Shown here: positions 34,082 through 42,883 of the stretch, in pieces | Layout of the letters: the number at the start of each line of letters is the position of its first letter | Position numbering within the stretch: position 1 is the stretch's first letter | The notes under the pieces: generated by a model | What the model saw: only the letters and a program-made list of their open reading frames with translations | The model's database searches: none | What the model was told of the DNA's origin: nothing | Source of the DNA: Paenibacillus solani | GTDB lineage: Bacteria > Bacillota > Bacilli > Paenibacillales > Paenibacillaceae | Length of the DNA: 64,000 nucleotides | Reading direction: 5' to 3' | Assembly (NCBI RefSeq): GCF_001277345.1 | Contig: NZ_LIUT01000005.1 | Span: 62,001-126,000 of the forward strand | Translations under genes and position numbers: made by a program

Positions 34082-35476
34082 ATGAAGAAAAAAGGTTGGC
34101 TTACATTGTTGGCTTCTTTGATGCTCGTATTTACTGCAGCTTGCGGCGGCTCCGGCGGAACCAAGACATCGGATGGCGGGACAACGCCAGCACCTGGAGG
34201 AGGCGGCGAGGCTGCACCTAAGGAGGATAAGGTTGTGGTCTGGACTTATCCGGTTCATGGTAAATATGAAGACGAATTGAAAGAGCATGTGGCGGATTTG
34301 AAAGAGAAATATCCACACATTACAGTGGAAACCGAAGTTCTGTCCTGGGCGGAAGGTCCGAAGAAATTCGACGTGGCCTTGAATGCCGGTAACCCGCCGG
34401 ATCTCTATTTCCACGCGGTGGATGGAGCTTACGTGGATACAGGGCTTGCCTTGGAACTAACCCCTTATATTACGGATGAGATTAAGAATGATTACTTGCC
34501 AGGGACGCTTGAACTGGGCCAAATCCAGGGCAAACAATATGGTCTGCCATTGTACCAATCGCTCTGGGCTTGGGGTGGCAACAAGAAAATTCTCGAAGAA
34601 GCGGGCATCGATTGGAAATCGATTCAAGAGAATGGATGGACTTGGACCGAGTTCAAGGCAGCTGCTGACAAGCTGACCACTAAACTGCCCAACGGAAAAA
34701 CACGCTATGCTTTAGTAACAGACGGAACTTCCCTGGATTTTATTGAGATGCTGACACGCAGCAATGGCATGCCGGACGTTCTGAACGACAAGGGCGAATT
34801 CCAATGGAATGATGAGCGTATTCTGGATACAATGACCTTCATTTCTGATCTCATGAAAGCAGGACATATGCCTGCTGAAACAGCAGCGATTCAGCCTGCC
34901 AAACGGATGGATTGGTTCTATGCAGAGGAAGCGGCAATTGTGTCCAAAGCTATTCCTTATTATGACGTTATGCTGCAGAACCGTGCGAAGGATATTGACA
35001 GCGGTACTGTACAAGGCGAGAAAATCGACTTCGTATTGCTCCCGGTTCCGCATAATGATGGAGCTGAGCGCAAAACCTCCATGTTTGGTGAAGGCTACGT
35101 AGCTTTCAAACAGAAGAAGGATAAAGGCGAAGAGCATGCCAAGAACACATTCCTGATCATGGAAGGCCTCAGCGGTGCGAAGGCGGGGAATTCCGCGAAT
35201 GAGCTGGTCCTGCCATTCGTTCGTAAATCACAGGCAGAGTATTTTGAAGGTAAAGGACTTGGAACGGAACCGACAATTAAAGCAGCTGAAATTTTTGCAA
35301 ACTTCAAAGACATTCCTGTAACCTTGAGCCTCGATGCGAAGAATTCTGGCAACCAGAAGAAATTCAAGGAGCAAGTGGTGAAGCCGAACATTCAAGCGCT
35401 GTTCTCGGGTGAGAAAACACCGGAGGAGATCGCTCAAGACTTCAAAGATAAAGGCAAACAAATTTTAGGACAGTAA
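34082..35476 (+). CDS. Sugar ABC transporter binding lipoprotein (family 1)
   Basis: 464-residue extracellular solute-binding protein. Signal peptide with lipobox FTAAC (Cys21), a Gly/Ser/Thr-rich tether, then the family 1 fold (KVVVWTYPVHGKYEDELKEH, FDVALNAGNPPDLYF, NGWTWTEFKAAADKL). Such proteins bind oligosaccharides. Context with murQ, an amino-sugar kinase and MurR suggests MurNAc or MurNAc-GlcNAc, but the ligand is inferred. A terminator lies between it and the permease genes, as in many transporters where the binding protein is made in excess. Confidence 0.85.
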   Translation: MKKKGWLTLLASLMLVFTAACGGSGGTKTSDGGTTPAPGGGGEAAPKEDKVVVWTYPVHGKYEDELKEHVADLKEKYPHITVETEVLSWAEGPKKFDVALNAGNPPDLYFHAVDGAYVDTGLALELTPYITDEIKNDYLPGTLELGQIQGKQYGLPLYQSLWAWGGNKKILEEAGIDWKSIQENGWTWTEFKAAADKLTTKLPNGKTRYALVTDGTSLDFIEMLTRSNGMPDVLNDKGEFQWNDERILDTMTFISDLMKAGHMPAETAAIQPAKRMDWFYAEEAAIVSKAIPYYDVMLQNRAKDIDSGTVQGEKIDFVLLPVPHNDGAERKTSMFGEGYVAFKQKKDKGEEHAKNTFLIMEGLSGAKAGNSANELVLPFVRKSQAEYFEGKGLGTEPTIKAAEIFANFKDIPVTLSLDAKNSGNQKKFKEQVVKPNIQALFSGEKTPEEIAQDFKDKGKQILGQ

Positions 35477-35484
35477 TTGAAGTT

Positions 35485-35537
35485 AAAGGGGGTGTCCCGT
35501 TGTCCTTAGCAGGAACGATCGGGCCGCCCCCTTTTTT
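35485..35537 (+). terminator. Internal attenuating terminator in the ABC operon
   Basis: AAAGGGGG / CCCCCTTT arms with inner CCG / CGG, and a T run. There is no obvious promoter after it, so partial read-through is likely. Confidence 0.8.
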
Positions 35538-35604
35538 AACCATTGATCGTGGCTCCAATTAGCCTCATCAAATTACTTCACCTGTGCGCAAAGGAGGAAT
35601 TCAT

Positions 35605-36522
35605 ATGCAGACCGCCCCGGCGCAAACCCGGCCTTCACGGCCACCCATGAAGGGGTACTTACGCGAATATGGTTGGGCGTATTTGTTCATTTTGGCTCCC
35701 GTATTGCTGTTCTTGATATTTACGCTGTATCCGGTCGCTTCCGCCTTTCTGATGAGCTTCCAGCAATACAGTATTATGGGCTCTGAATGGATTGGAGCGG
35801 ATAATTACACACGGATGGTCCATGACGATGTGTTCTGGAAGTCCATGAGGAATACGGTCATTTTCACGTTAGGTACTGTACCGGTTAACATTGTAATAAC
35901 GTATGCCCTGTCTTTTTTTATCTTCCAAATGAAAAATAAGTGGCAGACATTCTTCAAAGCAACGATGTATTTGCCAGCCGTTGCTTCCGGGGTTACGATC
36001 TCGGTCGTATGGCTTGCGATCTATGATCCAACCAATGCCGGTCTACTGAACCGCTTTATCGGGCTGTTCGGTTTGGATCCAGTCATCTGGCTTGGTAAAT
36101 CGAGCACGGCTCTTTTTTCGCTTATCTTGATGAACTGGCTAGGTTCGCATGGCGCGGGTATTATTCTCTATTTGGCCGCCATGGGCGGGATTCCGAAATC
36201 GCTCTATGAAGCCGCGGATATTGACCATGCCAGCGGCTGGTCCAAATTCTGGCGTATTACTTGGCCATTGATGAAGCCAACCACTTTATATCTGCTGGTA
36301 ACAGGCGTCATCACATCATTCCAGGTATTTATCTCGGTATACCTGATGACGCAGGGGGGACCGAACTTTGCAACAACGACAATTGCCTATCTGATCTACA
36401 GTACAGCGTTTAACTTCTATGAATTTGGACTGGCGGCGGCCCAGTCATTCGTGCTGGCTGCATTGATTATTGTCATTTCCATCATTCAGTTCAAATATTT
36501 CTCCTCCGATGTGGAGTACTAA
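35605..36522 (+). CDS. Sugar ABC transporter permease (MalF type)
   Basis: 305-residue inner permease with six predicted helices, starting after a short cytoplasmic tail. The EAA loop SLYEAADIDHASGWSKFWRITWPLMKPT (about residues 203-230) contacts the ATPase. FLMSFQQYSIMGSEWIGADNY is typical of the family. ATG 35605 is 8 bases after AAGGAGG. Works with the next gene as a heterodimer. Confidence 0.9.
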   Translation: MQTAPAQTRPSRPPMKGYLREYGWAYLFILAPVLLFLIFTLYPVASAFLMSFQQYSIMGSEWIGADNYTRMVHDDVFWKSMRNTVIFTLGTVPVNIVITYALSFFIFQMKNKWQTFFKATMYLPAVASGVTISVVWLAIYDPTNAGLLNRFIGLFGLDPVIWLGKSSTALFSLILMNWLGSHGAGIILYLAAMGGIPKSLYEAADIDHASGWSKFWRITWPLMKPTTLYLLVTGVITSFQVFISVYLMTQGGPNFATTTIAYLIYSTAFNFYEFGLAAAQSFVLAALIIVISIIQFKYFSSDVEY

Positions 36523-36589
36523 AGTGAATTGAGACCGCTTACGTTTTTTGTGTTATATGCTTTTTTTGAAGCTAAAAGGGGGTGCACCT

Positions 36590-37423
36590 ATGAAATCAAA
36601 ATCAAAAGTGATCATGCTGATTGTGGCTTCGGTCATCCTGATCGTATGGAGCGTTCTGACGATCATTCCGATGTACTGGATGTTGATCGGTTCTGTGCAG
36701 GATACCAAGTCGGCAGCTTCGTTTATCCCGAAAATGATTCCGGACGTATTATCCGTCGCCCCATACGAGCGTTTTTTTGGCAAAACCAACGTCATGAGGT
36801 GGCTCTTTAACTCCTTGCTGGTCTCATCCATTCTGACGGTGACCAACGTATTTCTGGCCTCGCTCGCAGGATACGCCTTTGCGAAGCTGAAGTTCCCGGG
36901 GAACAAAGCGGTGTTTTGGATCTTGCTTAGCACGATGATGATTCCGGCGCAGGTAACGCTGATTCCGCTCTATATTTTGATGATTGACGTTTTTGATCTC
37001 GGGAATACATACACGGCAATCCTTCTTCCGGGTATCGTAAGCGTAGGCAATATATTCCTGATGAAGCAGTACATGTCGTCGCTGCCGACCTCTTTGATTC
37101 ATGCGGCACGCATTGACGCTTGCGGTGAATTCGGCATTTTCTGGAAGGTTATTCTCCCAATGGCTAAACCGGGTCTCGCCGTGCTTGCGATTTTTACATT
37201 CGTTGCATCATGGAACGATTTCTTCTGGCCCTTCCTCGTGACCAACTCGACGGAGATGAGGACGATTCAGGTCGGTCTTGCTTCCTTCGTCTATGCGGAC
37301 ACGACCGATTTCGGCGCACTTATGGCTGGAGCAACCGTCGCGGCACTGCCGATGATGATTCTGTTCTTCTCGCTTCAGCGCTATTTCCTGCAAGGCATCA
37401 CCATTGGAGCCGTTAAAGGCTAG
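36590..37423 (+). CDS. Sugar ABC transporter permease (MalG type)
   Basis: 277-residue second permease, six helices; contains LAGYAFAKLKFPGN, PAQVTLIPLYIL and the EAA-like loop LIHAARIDACGEFGIFWKVILPMAKPG (about residues 167-193), then SWNDFFWPFLV. ATG 36590 has AAGGGGGTG directly upstream. The ATPase gene follows after 14 bases. Confidence 0.9.
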   Translation: MKSKSKVIMLIVASVILIVWSVLTIIPMYWMLIGSVQDTKSAASFIPKMIPDVLSVAPYERFFGKTNVMRWLFNSLLVSSILTVTNVFLASLAGYAFAKLKFPGNKAVFWILLSTMMIPAQVTLIPLYILMIDVFDLGNTYTAILLPGIVSVGNIFLMKQYMSSLPTSLIHAARIDACGEFGIFWKVILPMAKPGLAVLAIFTFVASWNDFFWPFLVTNSTEMRTIQVGLASFVYADTTDFGALMAGATVAALPMMILFFSLQRYFLQGITIGAVKG

Positions 37424-37437
37424 AAGGAGGCAAAGTT

Positions 37438-38544
37438 ATGGCACGCGTAGAATTCCGAAATATACGAAAAGAATTTGTAGACGACAATAAAGGAACGTTT
37501 ACCGCTGTAGCGGGGTCGGACTTTGTGATCAATGATAAAGAGTTCGTGGTATTTGTTGGCCCATCTGGCTGTGGTAAAACCACCTCGCTGCGCATGATTG
37601 CGGGGCTTGAACGTCAAACCTCCGGCGATATTATCATTGGCGACAGGGTGGTAAACAATCTTCATCCGAAAGACCGGGATATCGCGATGGTATTCCAGGA
37701 CTACGCGCTGTATCCGCATATGACAATCCGCGAGAACCTTTCCTTCGGCTTGAAGAACCTGAAGAAGCCCAAGGCTTATATAGAGCAAAAAGTATCACAA
37801 GCTGCTTCCATTCTCGGTCTGGAGTCGATGATCGACCGGAAGCCGCGTGAGCTCTCCGGCGGACAGCGCCAGCGGGTTGCGGTAGGGCGGGCCATCGTGC
37901 GTGATCCGCAAGTGTTTCTGTTCGACGAGCCGCTGTCAAATCTGGATGCGAAGCTTCGCGTGCAGATGCGGGTAGAGTTGTCCGAGCTGCATAAACGTTT
38001 GGAAGCGACTATCGTTTATGTCACGCATGATCAAGTGGAAGCGATGACGTTGGGTGAGCGGATCGTCGTAATGAACAACGGTATTATTCAACAGATTGCG
38101 TCACCAACGGAACTGTATGCGAAACCGCAGAACATGTTTGTTGCCGGCTTTATCGGTTCGCCGCCGATGAACTTTATCGATGTGCAGAAAGAAGGAAATC
38201 TTCTTCACACGGAAGGCGGAATATTTACCATTCCGGATTCAATGGCAGGCGCGCTGAGTCACTACGACAACCGGCATCTCATCCTGGGGATTCGACCGGA
38301 GCATATTACGGGTGAGGATATGCCGGCTACAACCAATCTGGATTACAAGTATGTTGCGAAGATCCAGGTTGTAGAGCATCTGGGTTCCGAGAATCTGGTG
38401 TACTTCCGTGTCGGTAATCGTACCGTAACCGCTAAAGTTCATCCGGAGACAACAGGTTACCCAGGCATGGATAAAACCTTCATATTCAATTTCGATAAAG
38501 TGCATTTCTTCGATCCTGAGACGGAGCAGCGTATCGATTGGTAA
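37438..38544 (+). CDS. Sugar ABC transporter ATPase (MsmX/UgpC type)
   Basis: 368-residue ATPase: Walker A GPSGCGKTT (about residues 39-47), Q-loop VFQDYALYPHMTI, signature LSGGQRQR, Walker B LFDEPLSNLDAKLR, switch His in VTHDQVEA. A C-terminal TOBE/MalK-like regulatory domain follows (FIGSPPMNFI, LGIRPEHI). AAGGAGG precedes ATG 37438. Having a dedicated ATPase here is notable because many Bacilli share one MsmX among transporters. Confidence 0.92.
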   Translation: MARVEFRNIRKEFVDDNKGTFTAVAGSDFVINDKEFVVFVGPSGCGKTTSLRMIAGLERQTSGDIIIGDRVVNNLHPKDRDIAMVFQDYALYPHMTIRENLSFGLKNLKKPKAYIEQKVSQAASILGLESMIDRKPRELSGGQRQRVAVGRAIVRDPQVFLFDEPLSNLDAKLRVQMRVELSELHKRLEATIVYVTHDQVEAMTLGERIVVMNNGIIQQIASPTELYAKPQNMFVAGFIGSPPMNFIDVQKEGNLLHTEGGIFTIPDSMAGALSHYDNRHLILGIRPEHITGEDMPATTNLDYKYVAKIQVVEHLGSENLVYFRVGNRTVTAKVHPETTGYPGMDKTFIFNFDKVHFFDPETEQRIDW

Positions 38545-38570
38545 ACAACGACGAAGAGGAGAGGAAAGCT

Positions 38571-39266
38571 ATGCGCAAGCTGAATGATGTGTTGAAAAAA
38601 ACAGGGATTGAGATATACCGTGAGATTACAGCGGTGGCTTTATACAGCATGATTAGCTCGCTGGTGCTTGTAGCGATTGTCATGTATGTAAAGCTGGTGG
38701 TCGCATTGGTGCTGCTGCCGGTTCTGTACATGCCGCTGTTCTATGGGGTGTGTTACGCGTACCATCGCAAGACGGAGCGGGGCAAATCCAGGCTTAAGGA
38801 CGTGTTTCAAGGCGCAGTCAAAGGGCTGGGACCTGCCATTGTGATGGGCTTCTTCTTCGTAGTGATGATCCTGATTCTCTGGTCCACCTGGTGGTATTAT
38901 GGGGGCAAGGAAGGCATGGGTTCACTGGCCTTTGGCGTGTTCCAAACCTATTTTGTCATCATGGCGCTGGTCTCCCAATTCTACACCTTTCAGCTTGTTA
39001 TTCAGGAAGGAATGGGCATTTTCAAAGCTATGGCCCATAGCGTCAAGCTGTTTCTGAAGTTCCCGGCTTATACGCTGGGCGCATGCTTTCAAGCGTTATT
39101 CGTTGCTGTTCCTCTCCTCCTCACCGTGGTCGGCTTCGGGTTTCTGTTTAACGGCATGTGGGCGATATTCCAGCATAAAGCAACCTATAATGTGTTAAAT
39201 CCCGAGGAGCCAAAGCCTGAGACCGGCAGCGTCATCTCCTCGGAAGCCGGAGGTGTCGGCATATAA
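38571..39266 (+). CDS. DUF624/YesL-like membrane protein
   Basis: 231-residue polytopic protein with about five hydrophobic helices (about residues 12-50, 80-105, 115-140, 165-195). It resembles the YesL/DUF624 proteins often found beside family 1 sugar ABC transporters; function unknown. ATG 38571 has GAGGAGAGG upstream. It begins 26 bases after the ATPase gene and ends the operon. Confidence 0.7.
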   Translation: MRKLNDVLKKTGIEIYREITAVALYSMISSLVLVAIVMYVKLVVALVLLPVLYMPLFYGVCYAYHRKTERGKSRLKDVFQGAVKGLGPAIVMGFFFVVMILILWSTWWYYGGKEGMGSLAFGVFQTYFVIMALVSQFYTFQLVIQEGMGIFKAMAHSVKLFLKFPAYTLGACFQALFVAVPLLLTVVGFGFLFNGMWAIFQHKATYNVLNPEEPKPETGSVISSEAGGVGI

Positions 39267-39273
39267 AGACGGC

Positions 39274-39320
39274 AAAACAAGGATGCCCGAGCGGTCTATA
39301 AACCCGCCAGACATCCTTGT
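39274..39320. terminator. Convergent hairpin between the YesL-like and MFS genes
   Basis: ACAAGGATG / CATCCTTGT arms with inner GCGG-like pairing. Flanking runs (AAAA on the left) give T's on the minus strand, so it most likely ends the efflux operon; the plus-strand tail is weak. Confidence 0.65.
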
Positions 39321-39350
39321 AGGTGAAAATTTGTTTGTCGTTTATTAATC

Positions 39351-40895
39351 TTATTTCGCAGGTTTGGCCCTCTTGGGTTTCCGCGCGCGGCGCAGGAAGA
39401 AGGACAATACTAAAGCGATGATGGCAATCCAGGTCGCCACGATGAACGCGTCGTTGATCCCTTCGATGGTTGCATTTTCGGTCACGATGCCAATTACGCT
39501 CTGAAGCGTCAAGGCGTATCCTGTTTCCGCAGGTACCCCGGCAGAAGCGGAGATGCTTTGGCTGGCCGCGGCAAAGTTTTCGGCCAAGAACGGATTGCTC
39601 GGTGTATATAGCTCTGCGGACTGCTCAACGTGAACCGTCGTGCGGGTGGACATAACCGTCACGAGCAGTGCCGTCCCGATCGAACCGGCCACCTGCCGCA
39701 TTGTGTTGGACATGGCTGTTCCATGGGAACCCAGCCGCGGAGGCAGTTGGTTGAGCCCTTCGGTCTGCACGGACATCATGATCATCGACATGCCGAAGCT
39801 GCGCACCGTGTACAGCAGCATCAGGTGAGGGAAGGTGGTGAGCGAGGTCAATTCGCTGAATTCGAATGTGGACAGCGCCGTAATGGTGAGGCCGACGATC
39901 GCGAGCGGTCTGGCTCCGATTTTATCGAATAACGCGCCCGAAATTGGCGACATGACGCCCATCAGTAAAGCCCCCGGCAGCAGAAGCAGTCCGGATTGGA
40001 GCGGTGTAAATCCACGGATGTTTTGCAGGTAAATCGGGAGCAGAAGCATCGCGCCGAACATGGCCATATTGACCAGACCGCCGATAATCGTGGAGAGCGT
40101 GAAAATGTCGTATTTAAAGACGCGGAAATCGAGCATCGGTACGTTCATGTTCAACTCGCGCACGACAAACATAATGATAAAGATGAGCCCTATGAGCATA
40201 GAGCCAAGCACGGTGGTGCTTGTCCAACCTTTGTCGCCCGCCGAGCTGAAGCCGTAGAGCAGCAAGCCGAAACCGAGCGTGGAGAAAACAACTCCCCAAA
40301 AATCGAACTTCGGTTTGGTGAGCTTGTTGACGTTTGTGAGCCACCGATAAGCGAACAAAATGTCCAATACGGCTAGTGGAATCACCATGAAAAACAGAAT
40401 GCGCCATGTGTAATGCTCAATGATCCAGCCGGAAAGCGTAGGGCCAACGGCCGGGGCAAACGTCATGGCGATGCCCATCATCCCCATCGCGGCTCCCCGT
40501 CTTTCAGGCGGAAAGACGGTCAGAAATACGTTCATGACGACGGGCATAATGATTCCTGCGCCGCTCGCCTGAACGATCCGTCCGATGAGCATGATCACGA
40601 AGGAGTCGCTGACGGCGCATATGACCGCTCCGGCGGTAAAAAGGCCCATGGCGGATATGAATAAGGCACGCGTTCCAAATGATTCGATCAGAAACGCCGT
40701 CACCGGTACCAGCACGCCGTTCACGAGCATGTACGCAGTGGAGAGCCACTGGACGGTCGTAGCCGACACATTGAATTCATTCATTAAATGGGGGATGGCC
40801 ACGTTCAGAAGCGTCTGGTTCAAAATGGAGATAAAAGCTCCCAGCAGCAGGACGGTGAGCGTTCGCCCCATATGAAATTCCCTTGCGATTGCCAT
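39351..40895 (-). CDS. DHA2-family drug efflux MFS transporter (EmrB type)
   Basis: 514 residues, 14 predicted helices. Motif A-like ESFGTRALFISAMGLF, motif C GIAMTFAPAVGPTLSGWI, and QWLSTAYMLVNGVLVP (motif D1-like) are typical of EmrB/QacA exporters that expel toxic compounds with proton influx. A Lys/Arg-rich tail ends the protein. The adaptor gene lies 18 bases upstream on the same strand, giving an EmrA-EmrB pair. Either ATG 40895 or the ATG eight codons later could be the start. Confidence 0.9.
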   Translation of the reverse strand: MAIAREFHMGRTLTVLLLGAFISILNQTLLNVAIPHLMNEFNVSATTVQWLSTAYMLVNGVLVPVTAFLIESFGTRALFISAMGLFTAGAVICAVSDSFVIMLIGRIVQASGAGIIMPVVMNVFLTVFPPERRGAAMGMMGIAMTFAPAVGPTLSGWIIEHYTWRILFFMVIPLAVLDILFAYRWLTNVNKLTKPKFDFWGVVFSTLGFGLLLYGFSSAGDKGWTSTTVLGSMLIGLIFIIMFVVRELNMNVPMLDFRVFKYDIFTLSTIIGGLVNMAMFGAMLLLPIYLQNIRGFTPLQSGLLLLPGALLMGVMSPISGALFDKIGARPLAIVGLTITALSTFEFSELTSLTTFPHLMLLYTVRSFGMSMIMMSVQTEGLNQLPPRLGSHGTAMSNTMRQVAGSIGTALLVTVMSTRTTVHVEQSAELYTPSNPFLAENFAAASQSISASAGVPAETGYALTLQSVIGIVTENATIEGINDAFIVATWIAIIALVLSFFLRRARKPKRAKPAK

Positions 40896-40913
40896 GGCAA
40901 GAAAGCCCCCTCG

Positions 40914-41549
40914 CTAAATATGGATTCGGACGGTAGCGTTCATGCCGGGAACGAGCCCGAGACCTTTATAGCCTTCGATCGTGATGATAATCGGAACGAC
41001 TTGCGTCACTTTCGTATAGTTTGCATTGGAGTTGGTCGTCGGGAACATCGAGAACGTCGAAGCGGTTGCCAGGCCGATTTGATCGATTTTGCCCGTCAAC
41101 GTCGTACCGGGGAAAGCATCGACATAGACGTCTACCGTTTGGCCTACTTTGATTTGGTCGAGCTTCGTTTCTTCGATGTTGGCGGAGATCCACAGATTGT
41201 TCAAATTAAAAGCTCTTGCCAGCGTTGTGCCGGGTGCGACGTACGTATGGGGGATAGCGCTTTGCTGTACAATCGTGGAGCTGAGCGGGAATGTAATGTT
41301 CATCTTGGTGCCTTGCGCATTGATGCTCCCTACCACTTCACCCGTCTGATAATGGTGTCCAACCTGTCCGTTCCAGTTTGTCAGTGTTCCTGCTGCCGGC
41401 GCATTGATAGAAACGGCTTGTCCGGTTACCTGCGCATTATCGGTTTTGACATAGTTCGATGTCTGATTGTAATAGTAGATCGCCCCACCGCCCAAAGCGA
41501 GCACGATGACGACGACAAGTACATTGACGAGAAGTGCTCGAGAGTTCAT
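40914..41549 (-). CDS. HlyD/EmrA-type membrane fusion protein
   Basis: 211 residues: one N-terminal membrane helix (about 7-26), then a biotinyl-lipoyl-like half (VKTDNAQVTGQAVSINAPAAG) and a beta-barrel segment (VGQTVDVYVDAFPGTTLTGKI). It is shorter than Gram-negative EmrA because the long coiled coil is missing, as expected for a Gram-positive adaptor. AGGAGGAG lies about 9 bases before the start. Acts with the MFS exporter downstream. Confidence 0.87.
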   Translation of the reverse strand: MNSRALLVNVLVVVIVLALGGGAIYYYNQTSNYVKTDNAQVTGQAVSINAPAAGTLTNWNGQVGHHYQTGEVVGSINAQGTKMNITFPLSSTIVQQSAIPHTYVAPGTTLARAFNLNNLWISANIEETKLDQIKVGQTVDVYVDAFPGTTLTGKIDQIGLATASTFSMFPTTNSNANYTKVTQVVPIIITIEGYKGLGLVPGMNATVRIHI

Positions 41550-41730
41550 ACGTGTATTCTCCTCCTAATCATGTTGCTAGTTGTAGCCAGATAAACAGAG
41601 CATCTCCTAAACCGGAAAGGCATATTCAAGGATTGCAATTTCTGTATCCTGCAGCACAGCTGTTGGATAAATGAAACGGTTAAGGGGATAAATAAGGAAT
41701 CAACGCACATGGTTAAGGGGGATATTCCGC

Positions 41731-42282
41731 ATGAAAATATACGTGGTTTATGACAGTGAAAATGGACATACCGAAGCGCTTGCCCGTTCAGTAGCCGAAG
41801 GGGCGCGTGAGGTCGAAGGATCTGAGACGGAGATTTCCCATGTCAGCGAGGCGGACATTTACAAGCTGGAGGGAATGGACGCCATCATTTGGGGATGTCC
41901 AGGACATTTCGGCACGATCAGCTCAGGGCTCAAAACATGGATTGACCGTTTGGGTTATTTATGGGCTCAGGGAAAGCTCGTGGGGAAAGTGGGGGCCGTA
42001 TTCTGCACAACGGCTACCGTTCACGGCGGTCTGGAGTCGACGCTTATCAATCTGATCACACCGATGCTTCATAACGGTATGATTATCGTCGGGCTTCCCG
42101 GCAACATTCCGGAAAACGCGCTTTACGGCTCCTATTATGGCGTCGGCGTTACCTGTCCCGTTGAATTGTCCGATGAGGACCCCCAAAACCTGCCGAGTGA
42201 AAACGATCTGACCCTCGGGCGAGCTCTGGGCAGACGGGTAGCTGAAGTAACCAAACAACTGGTTGCATCGGCTTCAAGGTAG
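41731..42282 (+). CDS. Flavodoxin/WrbA-like NAD(P)H-dependent quinone reductase
   Basis: 183 residues with a flavodoxin fold. FMN-phosphate loop YDSENGHTEALARSVAEG (about residues 7-24), GCPGHFGTISSGLKTWIDR, and FCTTATVHGGLESTL match the WrbA/NQO family. Probably reduces quinones by two electrons, avoiding radicals. AAGGGGG precedes ATG 41731. It diverges from the drug exporter, so both may respond to similar toxins; this is an inference. Confidence 0.85.
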   Translation: MKIYVVYDSENGHTEALARSVAEGAREVEGSETEISHVSEADIYKLEGMDAIIWGCPGHFGTISSGLKTWIDRLGYLWAQGKLVGKVGAVFCTTATVHGGLESTLINLITPMLHNGMIIVGLPGNIPENALYGSYYGVGVTCPVELSDEDPQNLPSENDLTLGRALGRRVAEVTKQLVASASR

Positions 42283-42294
42283 GGTGAACGGGAT

Positions 42295-42747
42295 ATGACC
42301 ATTGCATTTGTGGTGCTCGCCATTGCTGCGCTCATTTTTCTTTTCGTATATAATTCCCGGGCCGCCAAGCGGACTGGTAAACGTCAAGAAGCAAGGGATG
42401 AGTCTGCAAAAGAAACATCAACAATTTCCGAAGCTCCGATAGCCGTATCCATTCAGGACCCTCCTCCGGCTGTCGAGCGAACGTCCGTTGTTTCGCCAGA
42501 GTCTCCAAGAGCAGCTGCACCTAAAGCCGCGAACAGGGCTGCATTGACAGAAGCCGAGTTAGAGGCACACCGCTCGGCAAGCGAAGGGGATAAGGCTTAC
42601 CGCGAGGCGCTCCGTAAGTTTGCGGGTTACGCACCGGAAGAGGTTCAGCAATCGAAGGTAGAAATGAAGCCAGACCCGAGCTCTGACGATGCCTACCGGG
42701 AAGCCCTGCGGGCCATGGCCCGCAATCAGGAGAAGAAGAAGAATTGA
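42295..42747 (+). CDS. Single-pass membrane protein of unknown function
   Basis: 150 residues: an N-terminal membrane helix (about 3-19), a Pro/Ala/Ser-rich middle, and a charged C-terminal part with a duplicated motif, AYREALRKFA (about 101-110) and AYREALRAMA (about 133-142). No known domain recognised. It starts 12 bases after the flavodoxin-like gene and is probably cotranscribed. A terminator follows. Confidence 0.7.
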   Translation: MTIAFVVLAIAALIFLFVYNSRAAKRTGKRQEARDESAKETSTISEAPIAVSIQDPPPAVERTSVVSPESPRAAAPKAANRAALTEAELEAHRSASEGDKAYREALRKFAGYAPEEVQQSKVEMKPDPSSDDAYREALRAMARNQEKKKN

Positions 42748-42765
42748 TGCCTGGGTTCGGGGTTT

Positions 42766-42804
42766 AAAAGCAGCAGCGGAGGTCAAACCGCGGGCTGCTT
42801 TTTT
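42766..42804 (+). terminator. Intrinsic terminator
   Basis: AAAAGCAGC-AGCGG / CCGCGG-GCTGCTTTT stem with a six-base T run. Confidence 0.85.
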
Positions 42805-42883
42805 AAACCATAACCATTTATCACTTAGGGGAAGCTGCTTTAGAACTTAAAGGTACATACTCACTGGGGAGAGGTGTTAACTT

